Under the pieces are notes generated by a model. It did no database searches and was not told the origin of the DNA. It saw only the letters and a list, made by a program, of their open reading frames with translations. Made by a program: the position numbers and the translations under genes. Below are positions 37,012-42,149 of a DNA stretch of 64,000 nt, piece after piece. Each line of letters starts with the position of its first letter. Within the stretch, counting starts at the first letter, position 1. The DNA is from Imbricaverruca yamaguchii (taxonomy: Eukaryota; Arthropoda; Thecostraca; Neoverrucidae), in NCBI GenBank assembly GCA_034440575.1, contig JAOTOL010001548.1, forward strand, positions 717,501 to 781,500. The letters are read 5' to 3'.

Positions 37012-40000
37012 TTCGGTCTCTCTCACACACTCTCTCTCACACTCTCTCTCTTTCTCTCTCTCTTTCTGTCTCTCTCACACACTCTCTCACTCTTTCACTC
37101 TCTCTTTCTCTTTCACAAAACGCTGAGTAGTTCGCTTATTTATAACTCAACACTTTTTCGTTTAAATAAAATAATGTCCTTATAACTTAACTTAACTACT
37201 CATGGATACAAAGTGGAATGGAGGATGGAGTGTAGGTGGGATTGAGATACAGCCCTTATATTCTGATAATACCAATGCTTTAGGGCAGGCTATCACCCAC
37301 CAGTTGAACTTATGGAATGAAGGTAGGGTGTGGGTAAAACCCTTGGATCCTGGTAATACCAATGGCCTGGGATAGTTTACCATGAACCGACCGGATTCCC
37401 GGCTACCAGCAGCTGGAAGCACAGGCACCAAAATATTGCCATGATGCTATTTGTTGACTAATACTGCATCAGCCGGTTAACCTAGGATAATAGTCACCAA
37501 GGAATTGTCCAACGTTAAGAGTCGCTAAGTGATAAGTTGATCTGCAACGGGCAGTACACTTTACTGAGGTAGATGTCCTGAGGATCGTTGTACATTCTAG
37601 TAGATTTGATGATATGAAAAATTCAGTCAAATGTTGCTGATATTTTTCCGTTAGCGAAGTCTGTGGCTATTATGGGTGTGCATGTTTTCAAACTTTGCAC
37701 TGCACCTAAAGGATATAATACGCTTGATCTTCAATTTTTTTCCTTTTATGCCATGCTAAAAAGCGAAGACAAATCTACCCAGTTCGGCCTCAGGATTGAT
37801 ACACCAATCGCTAACCAGCTTACAACTAACTTACGCGCAAACAATTGCAATCATATGATAGCATGCTACATATATCATGACAGTGTGTAGAATCATTGTT
37901 AACTGCCGGGTACGACCCATCCATTGCAGGTGCAACCTGGTGTATCCACACGTGCACGCTGCCGTAATTGAGAGCAGACGGCGGGGACATTCGCCAGCTT
38001 AAAACAGCCGGCGTTGTATAGCCAGATGCGACTGCTGTCAGCGGTCTGATGACCAGTGATCAGCGACCCCAAACCGACCTACCTACTGATGGATCACGCC
38101 CCCACCTCGTTCTCTCTCCATTCTCTCCTGGCATGTGGATCTAACCGACACAGGCCGCGAAATTTGTGGATCATGTGTTAAGGCAAGCAATGTGCCAAGG
38201 TCGCTGACCTGCATCGCGGCCTCTTGCACATGCAAATGCGCTCAATATAATAAAGTAGTTGGAAATTAATGATGGCGATTAGCCGGGGTCCTGAGGTGTG
38301 CGGCGACTCGTTAGATTATACTGTCTAATTGAAGACATTGCGAGATGTTAAAAGTCGGTGAATCTCCGCATTGTGATACAGGTCACCAATCAATTATTCG
38401 TGAGCACTGGGTGTTCAAGTGTCTACCGCTCCCCTCCCCCCCCCTCCCCAGGGGATGACGATGGCGGCAGGCAGTCGTGGGGAGTCGCGTTAGACGAAGG
38501 TATTCGGAAAACTTGTAACCCTCGCATCCACACGAAGACGTGACCATCTCGCAATTGTTCACTTTATCCCTGCCTTCGTGGAGTGCTACATAACTGGTGG
38601 CGGTTTCGCCGGACACCGAGCAAGTCACCCACTTGTGAGCGTCGGAGACGGATATACCCCCTCCAATCGACGCAAGCGATGCACAAAAGGTGACACAGCA
38701 GCAATGGGTGTCACATATAAGCAACTAAAGGTGACACGCGGGAGCAATGGGTGTTATATATCAACAACTGAAGGTGACATACATGAGCAATGAGTGTCAT
38801 ACATCAGCAACTAAAAGTGACACACTTTTGGTTCCTGAAAGCGACACACTCTTAGTCAACTAAAGGTAACACTGAGGAGAAATGGGTGCCATATATCAGT
38901 AACTAAAGGTGACACTCAGGAGAAATGGGTGTCACATATCAGCAACTAAAGGCGGCGCGCAGGAGCAATGATTGTCACCTATTGGCAACTGATGCAAATG
39001 ACCTCCCTGATTAACACACCAAGGGACAGATGTCACCAAGCCTTACCAGCCTCAGCATGCAGTGCGGTTGGGAGACGTTCATACTGTGTGCCTAGTGTGA
39101 AGAAGTGAGCATGAGCTCCGGTAATGTCTGGATACAAATGTCGAAACCGTTGTTGGAGGGAACTTTTCTTTGTGTTCATCTCTGAACTTCTCATTCGTGG
39201 CCATTAAGAGTTAGTGGTAGAACTAACCGCAGCTGCATATATTTGTATATATATATATATATATATACATGGGATATATATCCTGGGAGAAATCACATAC
39301 CCGAAGACAAGCACCAGTGTGATCTACATACGAAAATAATCGTAGGTGGCCGTTCGTGGCACACATGAGAGTTAATTAGGTGCTGAAGGGGAATATATGT
39401 AAAATGACCTCTGGAGGCAACCACTTACTTCCTCTGAATTGTTAGATAATCGCACAAGGACTTCAACGGGAAGTCGTTCGGGCGCATGATCTATCCTAGT
39501 CAGACAGTCTCCCGAGTACCTGCTTCCATCCTTATGCGTGACCGTGCGTGGAGACTGGACGATGCTGTGCCGCTGAACAGCAATGCCCTGAGGCTTGTGA
39601 AATGCTCTGGCCACCTGCCGTTCGATACGGTGCTCGCCGCACGCGCAAGCGTTAGCAAGGCGATGCTGTGCACTGGGTCAGGCTCAGCTAGGAGGTGAAC
39701 GGCAAGGGCCGCACATTTCAGCAACACATATCGGGCATGATGTTCACCAGAGGTGGCTATTACCCAACCTAATATGAATCATTTCCCTGACGCTACATTA
39801 CCAACAGAGTCCATGCGACCGAGGGCCCAAATATCCAATCGGTTTAGATCGTTTTCTGAATGATGCATTATGTTAATCATGTGATTCAGTTGAATTGAAT
39901 TAATCATGAATCATGAGAACTTATATTGATACAACATGTCTCAAGTGAGTATTATGCTCTTAGTCAAAGTTTTATCGTTGAACTGTAAATCGCAGGTCGT

Positions 40001-41947
40001 GTGTTCCGGACAGGGCTCATGCAGCGAGCTTTGCTTCGTATTGAACAACCAATCTTGGGGTGGGCCTACAAAAATGTAGGCCCACCCCAGGATGTATCCT
40101 ACTAAAGTTCCGTAGAATTATAAATGCGGTCAGTGACGCTCTTAGAGAACACAGAAACAATCGTTCCAATGCAAATAAGTTTCTGCTTTGACCAATATCT
40201 ATCCTTGCTTGGTTTATATTCAGTTACTCACCACTCGCTGTATATTTGCTGTGTCCAGCCCTAGCCTGTTGACAGCAGACTTATGCAAGTCGCGTGACTT
40301 GGGTTTCCTTGTGTAGCTCCAAGTCATGCCACACCGTTTTGGCCATTAGTTACAATGTAGAATTGACCATTGGTGAATGCGTTTGTTGTATTTACATGTG
40401 TCATTGGATAAGTCAATGACGAAAATGAAGAAGAATACAACAGATCACGGCTACTTGTCATTCAGACACCTGGAAGCTGACTAGCTGACCTTGATTTGCG
40501 ACTTTGATTTGTCATAATAAAGAATATAGTTTTCATCGTTGCATTCGTGGGATTCTAGTAGTCGTCGCTTTCCTTAATGTATGGTGCCGTTCTCAGGTTG
40601 TTTTCTTTTTGCTGCCAATAATCTATTCATGCTTCATTACTTTGAATGTTTGCTTGGTGCAGCTATCACCAAATATCAAGAGCAGTCCACTGAGAGTACG
40701 GCAAAACGTTCGGCTTAGCGCATAATCAGTTATAGTGAATCAACATCGGGTAGTCGGCCCCGGTCTTGCAGTGTCGTGTAGAGCCTGAGCAAGATTAACA
40801 CTCGAAAGCACTTGAACCCTCCTGCTGAAGTACAAGCAATACCGAAGTTTCTCGGCGCACAAACCTACAATTTCAGTGCCGCAGGGTGAAACGATTTCCG
40901 CATAGTGCTGTTGCTGCAATATTTTTTTCCTTTAAGACTGGTATAATGAGGTTTCAGAGCTGTAAGAATGATCGCCTACTCTCATCAGTGTATATGACTC
41001 CTAACGACATTGATATTGTTAAACTGCGTTGCCCCATGCCATCGAACATTGGTGGCACGTGTATTTAAGCCCAGCTTGCAGCAGTATGTATCGCAACTCA
41101 CGCGGGGGAGCCTTACACAAAGTTCAGCCCTGCTGTTCCTGCCTAAACACAAGACACACGACACCCATGCCTCTATCCCTCTTCTGCCATGTTCGAAATG
41201 AAATCGCTCGCGTTTCAGGAGTGCATCTCATCGATTCCGAAAGATGGGGGTGATGTTCTGAAGTATGCAGCAAGTGCAAGTAATTGGGCGCATGATCCGT
41301 CGTTCATAGTAAGACCTATCGGAGAAGAAATGCTGTAGTTTACACAGCAATGCCGTTGAAGTTTGCTGCACTACTGCTGAGATGCATGTTTCAGTATGTA
41401 TGCTGTGAATGCACCAATGTCTGGGCACGTGCATCACAGTCTTGACCGCATATGCCGAATTGTCGAAACCGATCAAATATATCTCTGAAATGCTGAAAAC
41501 CTTTCCATCGAAATTGGATATGGAATGTGAAGTGAAAGTTTTTTGTATGGCAAAGTGCTGATAAGATCAACGCCCTTGGTGACAGTCGATATCTATGTAA
41601 GGCGGCGGTCGTGTGTCTCGATATCTTTATGTCTATCAATATCTGTGCACTGCAGCGTCATGCGAACGCGCGACAAGCATTCTTCCTCGCCCGTTCCAAA
41701 ATGTGTCGCCCAGGAGTAGTGCACATGCCGAATAGTTTTCGTTTTCGCCACTCATCAGCGAGCTGCTTCTCCGTGCACGCTAACTCCAATTGCCGCACCT
41801 TCACTCCAGCCCTCAACAAGTAGACGGCCAGCCAACTGTGACTCCGTCCCGGCTGTTGTCGTGGGTTTCCTCACCTGGCGTGGCGAGCAGAGCAGTGGCG
41901 AATGACAGCAGCAGCGGCAGCAGCAGCAGTCGGCCACACATGGTCAT
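5552..41947 (-). CDS. CHRDL: Chordin-like (CHRDL1/2-type) secreted BMP antagonist, split gene, 10 exons proposed
   Basis: Spliced gene built from exons at 41947-41875, 27999-27878, 22289-22196, 21109-20949, 19554-19461, 17863-17719, 15058-14868, 14126-14017, 7840-7675 and, tentatively, 5694-5552. Seen: every junction has AG/GT borders and matching phase (1,0,1,0,1,2,1,0,1); the total is 1299 nt (432 residues plus stop). The order is signal peptide, three VWC modules each with the ten-cysteine pattern (CxxCxC in the first half, CCxxC at the end), then a cysteine-poor C-terminal region. Known: this is the architecture and approximate length of chordin-like proteins, secreted proteins that bind BMP ligands; chordin itself has additional CHRD domains and a fourth VWC. 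The second VWC, with a long loop before QCVQCIC, resembles CHRDL VWC2 best. Inferred: the protein modulates BMP signalling outside the cell. Introns are large and full of repeats; intron 8 carries a CR1 element. Confidence 0.85.
5695..7674 (-). other. Proposed CHRDL intron 9
   Basis: No gene seen. It contains the inverted repeat at 6999-7387 and a CG-rich patch near 5880-6000 (CGGCGACGG words). Confidence 0.45.
6999..7387. repeat. Inverted repeat, ~48-bp arms
   Basis: Arms 6999-7046 and 7339-7387 (TTGAGTCGTTCCTGG, then CTTAGCTTTTAATATATCCA on the right; reverse complement on the left), about 90% alike with a 290-bp spacer. GTGAATACAAC also recurs outside both arms. Confidence 0.85.
7675..7840 (-). 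CDS. CHRDL: CHRDL exon 9: conserved C-terminal region
   Basis: 166 bp from acceptor CATCGTTACAG to the strong donor GTGAGT. It encodes YIFERPGRFDGDSEKHEW, then AFHMDTIQNFRIDRITDDNV and SNLKRVFHWRLVGTTNR (55 codons plus one base). Known: CHRDL proteins have, after the third VWC, a conserved block with an F..I...I/V pattern, about a dozen residues, then an F.LL.G-like strand. The spacing here fits that block. If the donor were ignored, the frame would read on for 31 codons to a stop, so a terminal-exon reading is possible. Confidence 0.72.
8824..11826 (-). CDS. CR1 ORF2: APE endonuclease and reverse transcriptase
   Basis: About 1000 residues without a stop. The endonuclease lies at roughly residues 60-280 (FNAQSIRSKFDEF, VCITEAW, LILGDFN, LGKSDHNIVRF). 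The RT is at roughly 480-770 (KPNKAAGPDDIYARVL, FRKGRSCLTNLL, VAYLDFSKAFDKVPH, SGVPQGSVLGPLLFIIF and the catalytic FADD). A C-terminal region follows (LYCAYVRPHLEYCIQAWSP). Motifs needed for target nicking and reverse transcription are intact. There is no ATG at the start of the frame: the coordinates begin at a GTG, the frame is open back into the end of ORF1, and the first ATG lies near residue 63, so ORF2 may need reinitiation or frameshifting. Confidence 0.95.
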   Translation of the reverse strand: MGRDEIALPTQEYSNCVSQGNRTSKSANRDSSNSRGQSYSSSSDKRTPQYEKAKGGYGAFVKCMMFNAQSIRSKFDEFKCYVAEEEPDFVCITEAWVSEGYFGDNLQDYEIQGYNMFSCNRGPAMKGGGVMLYVNSLFSSQKVAGGDKNVSVESIWLDVTVGKGNSNTLRIGAFYRSGTLPHSQQLELDKVICEEISRNFKRKCLILGDFNLKGYENAGVGSPSCKMFRKCLEEDLFLHQFVSEPTRHGSFLDLVFSDLSDLVQDLTVGETLGKSDHNIVRFKAHVGETIKDNLVKVPNFNKADFNGMRAALSAIRWEEEFSNLNACEMWEKFKSYLKETQIRHVPQKQRRKRRVGKPAWLTPDVIKEIRAKKTAFRVFKEASNVINLKAYRKARDTVKQKTRAAKRAKELDLARNCNGDSKKFFSFYKLSKVSNTIGPLEVNGTTLGEDSEMVEELSKQFKSVFTLEDMTNLPTVHHSSDTWDLTNDVDFIGSDVVYNHIRKIKPNKAAGPDDIYARVLRETEKELAFPLSIIFCRSVSHNEIPTDWKRANVVPIFKKGERGKVENYRPISLTSLVCKVLESIIKDRIVSYLEGSRLIQDTQHGFRKGRSCLTNLLDFLNFATEQFDQGNQVDVAYLDFSKAFDKVPHKRLMIQLQSHGIAGSILKWIELWLSDRQQRVMLNGTKSSWQNVLSGVPQGSVLGPLLFIIFVNNIESGLSSKVLKFADDLKVFRAITGQDEHISLQKDLDELVKWSEEWQMKFNFDKCKIMHVGKQHMKAPYLMGGQVLSVTQQEKDLGVILNTKLGASEQTKEARKKALRMLGAINRNVSYRSEEVIRKLYCAYVRPHLEYCIQAWSPSYEKDCWLLERVQKRATKMVNGISNLAYEERLKKLNMFSLRYRRLRGDLIEVFKFVYGLERGYLGEMFEFNRNDAIRGHKFKIKINHSRTRLRQTFFTNRVVEHWNQLPENIVSSRTLNIFKNSIDNHYKNRGLAFQYYREG
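11835..12791 (-). CDS. CR1 ORF1: coiled coil plus SGNH-type esterase domain
   Basis: 318 residues. The N-terminus (ALEEEIRTLKAEVSNLKAAL) is a heptad coiled coil, followed by a low-complexity Gly/Ser/Arg middle. The C-terminal half is an SGNH hydrolase-like domain: VLVIGDSRVRHLER (block I, nucleophile Ser), VIVHVGVNNIGH (block III, with the Asn) and DGLHFSEKGVHVLG (block V, with Asp and His). Known: CR1-clade ORF1 proteins often carry such an esterase, thought to help RNP or membrane association. All catalytic residues appear present. The stop lies a few bases before the ORF2 reading below. Confidence 0.93.
   Translation of the reverse strand: MVSTRMQALEEEIRTLKAEVSNLKAALVAQGRQDKATRGQSVAGTSYAQVVAGHQVAEVSPTVEVAGISQEGSVNSVNSEQRRGSSGRSQEGKWHEVRGWRIWRREPKERVSEWQVAGGRSGRKCSRPAQRAGIVTANMFQALDDCPQDSSSKESVLVIGDSRVRHLERVFCKGRRDRRCITRPGAKVKDLVTAVAQVTSDHQFNTVIVHVGVNNIGHTRSEELLREYRALLATLKGTNRVLVTGILPRARASPEWSSRALAANTRVGKLCQELGFTFVDEWSRFYASWDLYQKDGLHFSEKGVHVLGKVYEHVLQGN
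14017..14126 (-). CDS. CHRDL: CHRDL exon 8: start of C-terminal region
   Basis: 110 bp: starts in phase 1 after CCGACGCCCTCAG, encodes GTKTEERRPATQCVPRHRP, then IVVWRSHAGADVSQYLQ, and ends in phase 0 at a consensus donor GTAAGA. The frame was fixed by the phase of exon 7 and by the phase 0 start of exon 9. The VVWRSH block followed by YLQYIF resembles the strand-like opening of the CHRDL C-terminal domain; this is a similarity judged by eye. Confidence 0.65.
14440..14612 (+). mobile_element. tRNA-headed SINE, family B, copy 2
   Basis: Same family as 5040. The A box AAGTAGCCTAGGGGTAAG is better preserved here, then TCTCACAATCGAAATGCTGT, GGGTCTCACCTGTCG and the AATCGGCGTGAGAGATTGG hairpin. The tail is CCAACCAACCAA. 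It lies in intron 7. Confidence 0.75.
14868..15058 (-). CDS. CHRDL: CHRDL exon 7: most of VWC3
   Basis: Begins after TTGATCTCAG and encodes TYPNGATWHQLMVTPGRLVC, then QVCGCNCGRVVCQV, then AVCSSATCAQARSPGARCC and PSC. With the cysteine of exon 6 it forms a full VWC module with one extra cysteine after CxC. Unlike modules 1 and 2 there is no intron after the CxxCxC motif. The chosen donor is AAAAG followed by GTGGGC (phase 1). An alternative GTTATC donor at 14846 is also phase 1 and would add seven residues. The reading frame stays open beyond both. Confidence 0.82.
15801..15861. repeat. Two adjacent hairpins of CAGA/TCTG words
   Basis: Perfect 15-bp arms 15801-15815/15820-15834 (loop TGTC), then perfect 12-bp arms 15835-15846/15850-15861 (loop TGC). 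Confidence 0.95.
15862..16085 (-). mobile_element. Penelope-like fragment with hammerhead ribozyme-like motif
   Basis: On the minus strand 15965-15938 reads CTGATGA, AGGCAATAAAGTC, GAAAC, GTC: the hammerhead core CUGAUGA...GAAA...GUC with a short stem II (GGC/GUC). Stem I forms from TTTCC before and GGGAAA after. Known: Penelope-like retroelements carry hammerheads with a very short stem III in their terminal repeats. The family also occurs at 17325. Confidence 0.65.
16088..16425. repeat. ~330-bp imperfect palindrome with B-box-like motif in both arms
   Basis: Left arm from GCACGGTTCGATTCGTGG to GATGAGCTCAGCTGTAATAC; the right arm repeats it in reverse, ending CCACGAATCGAACCGTGC. The arms are about 165 bp with a very short centre near 16255. 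GGTTCGATTC matches the Pol III B box consensus. Confidence 0.85.
16440..17290. mobile_element. Possible TIR-type dispersed repeat, G/C-tract ends
   Basis: About 850 bases with a G-run near the left end (GGAGGGGGGGGGGGCG), AGGTCA/TGACCT half-sites inside, and a right end AGATCTTAGGGGGGCGGAATC followed by CCCC. Similar ends are at 53405 and 54350. No coding seen. Confidence 0.45.
17325..17590 (+). mobile_element. Penelope-like fragment, second copy, hammerhead core mutated
   Basis: Homologous to 15862-16085 in the opposite orientation (TGTTCCGAAAAGGTTCTGAA, then GAAGGCAATAAAGTCGAAAC, GTCGGGAAA). The hammerhead core reads CTGCTGA instead of CTGATGA, which should abolish cleavage. An imperfect inverted repeat lies at its left end (17325-17395). 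It lies in intron 6. Confidence 0.6.
17719..17863 (-). CDS. CHRDL: CHRDL exon 6: linker and start of VWC3
   Basis: 145 bp encoding a basic, alanine/serine/proline-rich linker of about 40 residues and then HQSADCQSDG, with the first cysteine of VWC3. It ends AA before GTAGGT (phase 2); exon 7 supplies the G of the lysine codon, giving DGKTYPNGATW across the junction. The acceptor GTCCGCAG is the last of about 14 tandem copies in the 55-bp minisatellite 17845-18600, and the first 19 exon bases belong to that repeat unit. The phase 1 start agrees with the other VWC modules. Confidence 0.8.
17845..18600. repeat. 55-bp minisatellite carrying exon 6 acceptor, ~13.7 copies
   Basis: Unit starts at 17845, 17900, 17950 (one 50-bp unit), 18005, 18060, 18115, 18170, 18225, 18280, 18335, 18390, 18445, 18500 and 18555. 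The core is GCCAGCCGGGTCTGACGCGC plus runs of ACGTC. On the minus strand each unit contains CCGTCCGCAG followed by the first 19 nt of exon 6. Confidence 0.97.
18742..18783. repeat. (AT)n microsatellite
   Basis: About 21 uninterrupted AT/TA dinucleotides inside CHRDL intron 5. Confidence 0.97.
19461..19554 (-). CDS. CHRDL: CHRDL exon 5: second half of VWC2
   Basis: 94 bp, exactly the length of exon 3. It encodes AGSVRCSIQDCVVLVCARPV and then SQRGSCCATCP, with VWC cysteines 5-10. The acceptor is CTTCGGTTGCAG; the donor is GCCCAG followed by GTCAGT, phase 1. With exon 4 it completes VWC2. The equal length and phases of exons 3 and 5 show that the VWC modules arose by duplication of a two-exon unit. 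Confidence 0.88.
20785..20993. repeat. 52-bp tandem repeat carrying exon 4 donor, 4 copies
   Basis: Units at 20785, 20837, 20889 and 20941. On the minus strand each is the last 30 nt of exon 4 (ending TGTATCTGTCTG) plus GTGAGTGCTGGGCC. Two unit variants alternate (GCAGTCTGGCC and GCGGTCGGGCT), pointing to a duplication of a dimer. Confidence 0.92.
20949..21109 (-). CDS. CHRDL: CHRDL exon 4: first half of VWC2
   Basis: 161 bp, starting in phase 1 after GATGCTGGCAG. It encodes a short linker (ESTAPPKVADLTLTG), then AFCSHDGRKYRPGQRFSSNN, a threonine/glycine loop, and ends QCVQCICL before GTGAGT (phase 0). Cysteines 1-4 of a VWC are all present. The long spacing between Y and the CxxCxC motif is typical of the second VWC of CHRDL proteins. 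Both borders lie in tandem repeats: acceptor copies upstream (21061-21290) and donor copies downstream (20785-20993). Confidence 0.85.
21061..21290. repeat. Tandem duplication (~114 bp) with repeated exon 4 acceptor
   Basis: The block CGGCACCTGCCAGCANCAGG occurs at 21104, 21145, 21218 and 21259 (spacings 41, 73, 41). On the minus strand each copy gives the acceptor GCTGGCAG followed by GTGCCG. The exon 4 start coincides with the copy at 21104. Confidence 0.9.
21878..22229. repeat. 39-bp minisatellite carrying exon 3 end and donor, 9 copies
   Basis: Read on the minus strand, each unit is about 31 nt of exon 3 end (encoding DSECCTICQ) plus GTGAGCAG. The unit length is 13 codons, so the exon 3 frame runs open through the whole array. 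Copies differ at a few bases; the most distal ones (below about 22020) show A/T changes such as CTTAGCAAATGG. Confidence 0.95.
22196..22289 (-). CDS. CHRDL: CHRDL exon 3: second half of VWC1
   Basis: 94 bp encoding RGQMDCRSMTCSQAC, then TRGGQRYDSECCTICQ, with VWC cysteines 5-10 and the diagnostic CCxxC. The acceptor is GTTGTTTGCTTCAG; the donor is TCAAG followed by GTGAGC, phase 1. Joined to exon 2 it gives a complete ten-cysteine VWC module. The last 31 nt of this exon and the first 8 nt of the intron are tandemly copied nine times downstream (21878-22229), so nine equivalent 5' splice sites follow one another. An 80-bp minisatellite abuts the acceptor on the other side. Confidence 0.88.
22301..22620. 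repeat. 80-bp minisatellite abutting exon 3 acceptor, 4 copies
   Basis: Units carry GGTACCGGGAGGAACGGTCC and CGCCGTCCATGACGCAGACA at about 80-bp spacing. The array ends at the exon 3 acceptor. The internal copies end in GTGTCAG or TTGTCAG at the equivalent place, weaker AG sites on the minus strand. Confidence 0.9.
24396..24600. repeat. ~101-bp direct duplication
   Basis: Two nearly identical copies of the segment beginning CAGTCTCCCCCTCTATCTGC and ending TTTCTCCGGAGACGA. Confidence 0.93.
24624..25049 (+). CDS. Unrecognised open reading frame, 141 codons
   Basis: Open plus-strand frame with even amino-acid use (for example YYHGLDPQFRGTYERPEAYA and GGLTLLQSCLLGDAPHIREL). After its TGA the same frame continues open for about 40 codons (GVTNEGKIFRSADGANW). 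It could be a decayed gene of a mobile element or virus-like sequence, or chance. I recognise no family, and the ATG is not clearly the start because the frame upstream lies in a duplication. Confidence 0.25.
   Translation: MRFGWWGSRDTAPSSTCWWQVFLCRSHAGADRYYHGLDPQFRGTYERPEAYAGTIVSGPSRSPVAPPAVQRPEAVPVTPADALRAAYSAGGLTLLQSCLLGDAPHIRELLKTISPMTAAGSLGSIIAAIRGSPSGLTGHRT
25258..25400. repeat. 12-bp tandem repeat (GGCGGGGCCATC)
   Basis: About 12 copies, degenerate toward the right. It reads as AGPS or GGAI repeats on the plus strand; these are not proposed as protein. Confidence 0.92.
26644..27570. repeat. 31-bp minisatellite, ~30 copies
   Basis: Unit CAGTCAAACCGCACTTGTGG plus CGGGACGCGGC. Because 31 is not a multiple of 3 and the unit has no plus-strand stop, all three plus frames stay open and each cycles through the same 31-residue pattern. 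It lies about 310 bp downstream of exon 2 within the intron. Confidence 0.97.
27878..27999 (-). CDS. CHRDL: CHRDL exon 2: first half of VWC1
   Basis: Reads from phase 1 as SASAVGTCRFGNNTYHTSD and ends in KFCTICTCLP before the donor GTGAGC (phase 0). It contains VWC cysteines 1-4, the aromatic Y and the W in DTWYP. The acceptor used follows CTTCTGTGTTTCAG; a second AG fifteen bases further in (exon start 27984) also keeps phase 1 and would only drop five residues. The donor-side sequence stays open for a few codons, so the exact 3' end rests on the match to exon 3 (94 bp, phase 0 start). Confidence 0.82.
29470..29605. repeat. ~21-bp tandem repeat
   Basis: Units of CGGCCCGTGTTGTCGGCTGG, five to six copies with some truncated, in a CpG-rich stretch of intron 1. 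Confidence 0.85.
30328..30650 (+). mobile_element. tRNA-headed SINE, family A, copy 1
   Basis: A box TAGCTCAGTTGG (30337) and B box GGTTCGAGTC (30394), followed by a body shared with 45545: CGCTTCGCGCGCTCGCGTTT, AGCCCCCGG, GATAAGGCCGGGGA and CGCAACAAGCTCTGCTTAGC. It is not a functional tRNA: the arms beyond the boxes do not close. Confidence 0.88.
31223..31382. repeat. 37-bp tandem repeat, ~4 copies
   Basis: Units GTCAGGTTCTCAGGTCCGGT plus GACCCTGTGTGATGCAG, decaying to the right. Confidence 0.92.
31510..31990. repeat. Degenerate short-period array of TGACGTAC/TGACGTGC
   Basis: About 480 bases built of 8-12 bp words (CTGACGTACTGACGTGCTGA, CGACATACTGAC). It is open on the minus strand (STSVRQYVVSTS-like), which follows from the word composition. 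Confidence 0.9.
32455..32640. repeat. (GA)n microsatellite
   Basis: Pure AG dinucleotides to about 32530, then interrupted by GGTGATAG and GAAAG. Confidence 0.97.
33065..33412 (+). mobile_element. TIR element (MITE-like), 3' half
   Basis: Matches the right half of 49763-50597 (GATGACGTCACTTTTTGGGG, GGATGGTTTGGG, TTCCGATGGCACCACTTTCG). It ends in GATCTGACCGGAAAGACGGC. Confidence 0.75.
33569..33716. repeat. 29-bp tandem repeat, 5 copies
   Basis: Units AAATGTGATCCCATGCACAT plus GTACCCGGC, diverging rightward. Confidence 0.92.
33926..34022 (+). CDS. Possible internal exon on the plus strand, unknown gene
   Basis: A strong pyrimidine-rich acceptor (TTTGTTTCTATTTCAG) is followed by 97 bases open in one frame (FEGDQFSTGRAQFSIRGPSD, then PRPSAAAEISVE) and a consensus donor GTAAGG. 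It lies antisense inside CHRDL intron 1. I do not recognise the peptide; the two half-similar blocks (GGAAGGGCGCAGTTCAGC) may mean it is part of a repeat instead. Confidence 0.25.
34233..34373. repeat. 14-bp tandem repeat with an E-box in each unit
   Basis: Unit ACACGTGGCGCTCG, about ten copies. The palindrome CACGTG occurs at 34246, 34260, 34274, 34302, 34316, 34330 and 34344, on a strict 14-bp grid; the copy at 34288 is TACGTG. Confidence 0.93.
35806..36600 (+). mobile_element. TIR element (MITE-like), copy 3
   Basis: Starts TAACCCGCGCCGTTATGGGG and has the conserved interior AAGTGAGGTCACCTCCAAGG and GATTCTGGCTAAAGTAAG. Toward the end come CTCGTCGAGTGCTTTCTGAT and TTTTCGTGCGACGTTTAGTT. The terminus after 36560 is diverged. 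Confidence 0.75.
36955..37115. repeat. (CT)n microsatellite with CACACA interruptions
   Basis: A pyrimidine tract of CT dinucleotides, interrupted after about 37010 by TTTCGG and CACACACTCTC. Confidence 0.97.
37225..37390. repeat. ~90-bp diverged duplication
   Basis: Two related copies sharing GGTGGGATTGAG/GGGTGTGGGTAAAA, then ATACCAATG and GGGCAGGCTAT/GGGATAGTTTA. Confidence 0.7.
38690..38990. repeat. ~43-bp tandem repeat, ~7 copies
   Basis: Units around GAGCAATGGGTGTCACATAT and CAGCAACTAAAGGTGACA, with one truncated unit near 38820-38860. Confidence 0.9.
39245..39268. repeat. (TA)n microsatellite
   Basis: Short run of TA dinucleotides. Confidence 0.9.
40056..40089. repeat. Perfect hairpin, 15-bp arms, AAAA loop
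   Basis: TGGGGTGGGCCTACA at 40056-40070, loop AAAA, exact reverse complement at 40075-40089. Confidence 0.95.
41875..41947 (-). CDS. CHRDL: CHRDL exon 1: start codon and signal peptide
   Basis: Starts MTMCGRLLLLPLLLS and continues FATALLATP, a textbook signal peptide with a short polar start, a leucine-rich core and small residues before the likely cleavage site. There are two near-adjacent ATGs, at 41947 and 41941. The first has a GGGCC context and is used here. The exon ends CCAG followed by GTGAGG, a good 5' splice site, after 24 codons plus one base (phase 1). Exon 2 begins with the two complementary bases. In CHRDL proteins the signal peptide directly precedes VWC1, as here. Confidence 0.85.
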
Positions 41948-42149
41948 GGCCCGGCCGGCGGCGGCGGCGCTGGCGGCGCTGGCGGCGGCGGTGGCGGTGG
42001 CGGCGGCGGCGACGGCGGCGGCGGCGGCGGTGGCGGCCGTGGGAAGCTGTGGCCGCTGGTCGGCCGGCCTGCCTGTTATACACGGCTACCAACGGACGAG
42101 GCGCGCGCGGCTTCTCCCGGCCCAGCCGCCGGCCGCCGCCTCGCACGGC
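41948..42149 (-). promoter_or_regulatory. GC-rich leader/promoter region of CHRDL with GCC triplet run
   Basis: About 200 bases directly upstream of the start codon are extremely G+C rich. They contain a long imperfect GCC/GGC triplet run (about 41955-42045 as read on the plus strand) and many CpGs. No TATA box is seen. The position suggests a CpG-island type promoter with the triplet run in the 5' UTR; the transcription start cannot be placed. The 31-bp minisatellite begins at its distal edge. Confidence 0.45.

Larger units (their letters stand above)
28000..41874 (-). other. CHRDL intron 1 (13.9 kb), repeat-filled
   Basis: Holds a SINE (30328), TIR-element copies (33065, 35806), many tandem repeats listed separately, and a possible plus-strand exon at 33926. 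A GC-rich patch at 32000-32200 reads open in several frames on the minus strand and abuts the 31510 array, but no frame is recognisable. A patch at 34690-34560 (minus) has a good acceptor and a CC-containing frame (RRDCAVAVF) but lacks the last VWC cysteine, so it is not called. Positions 39480-41800 show nothing further apart from a short hairpin. Confidence 0.6.

Noticed and set aside
38383..38724. Cysteine-containing minus-strand frame (113 codons)
   Set aside because: Cysteine spacing does not fit VWC or another known module, and the frame runs into the 43-bp repeat.
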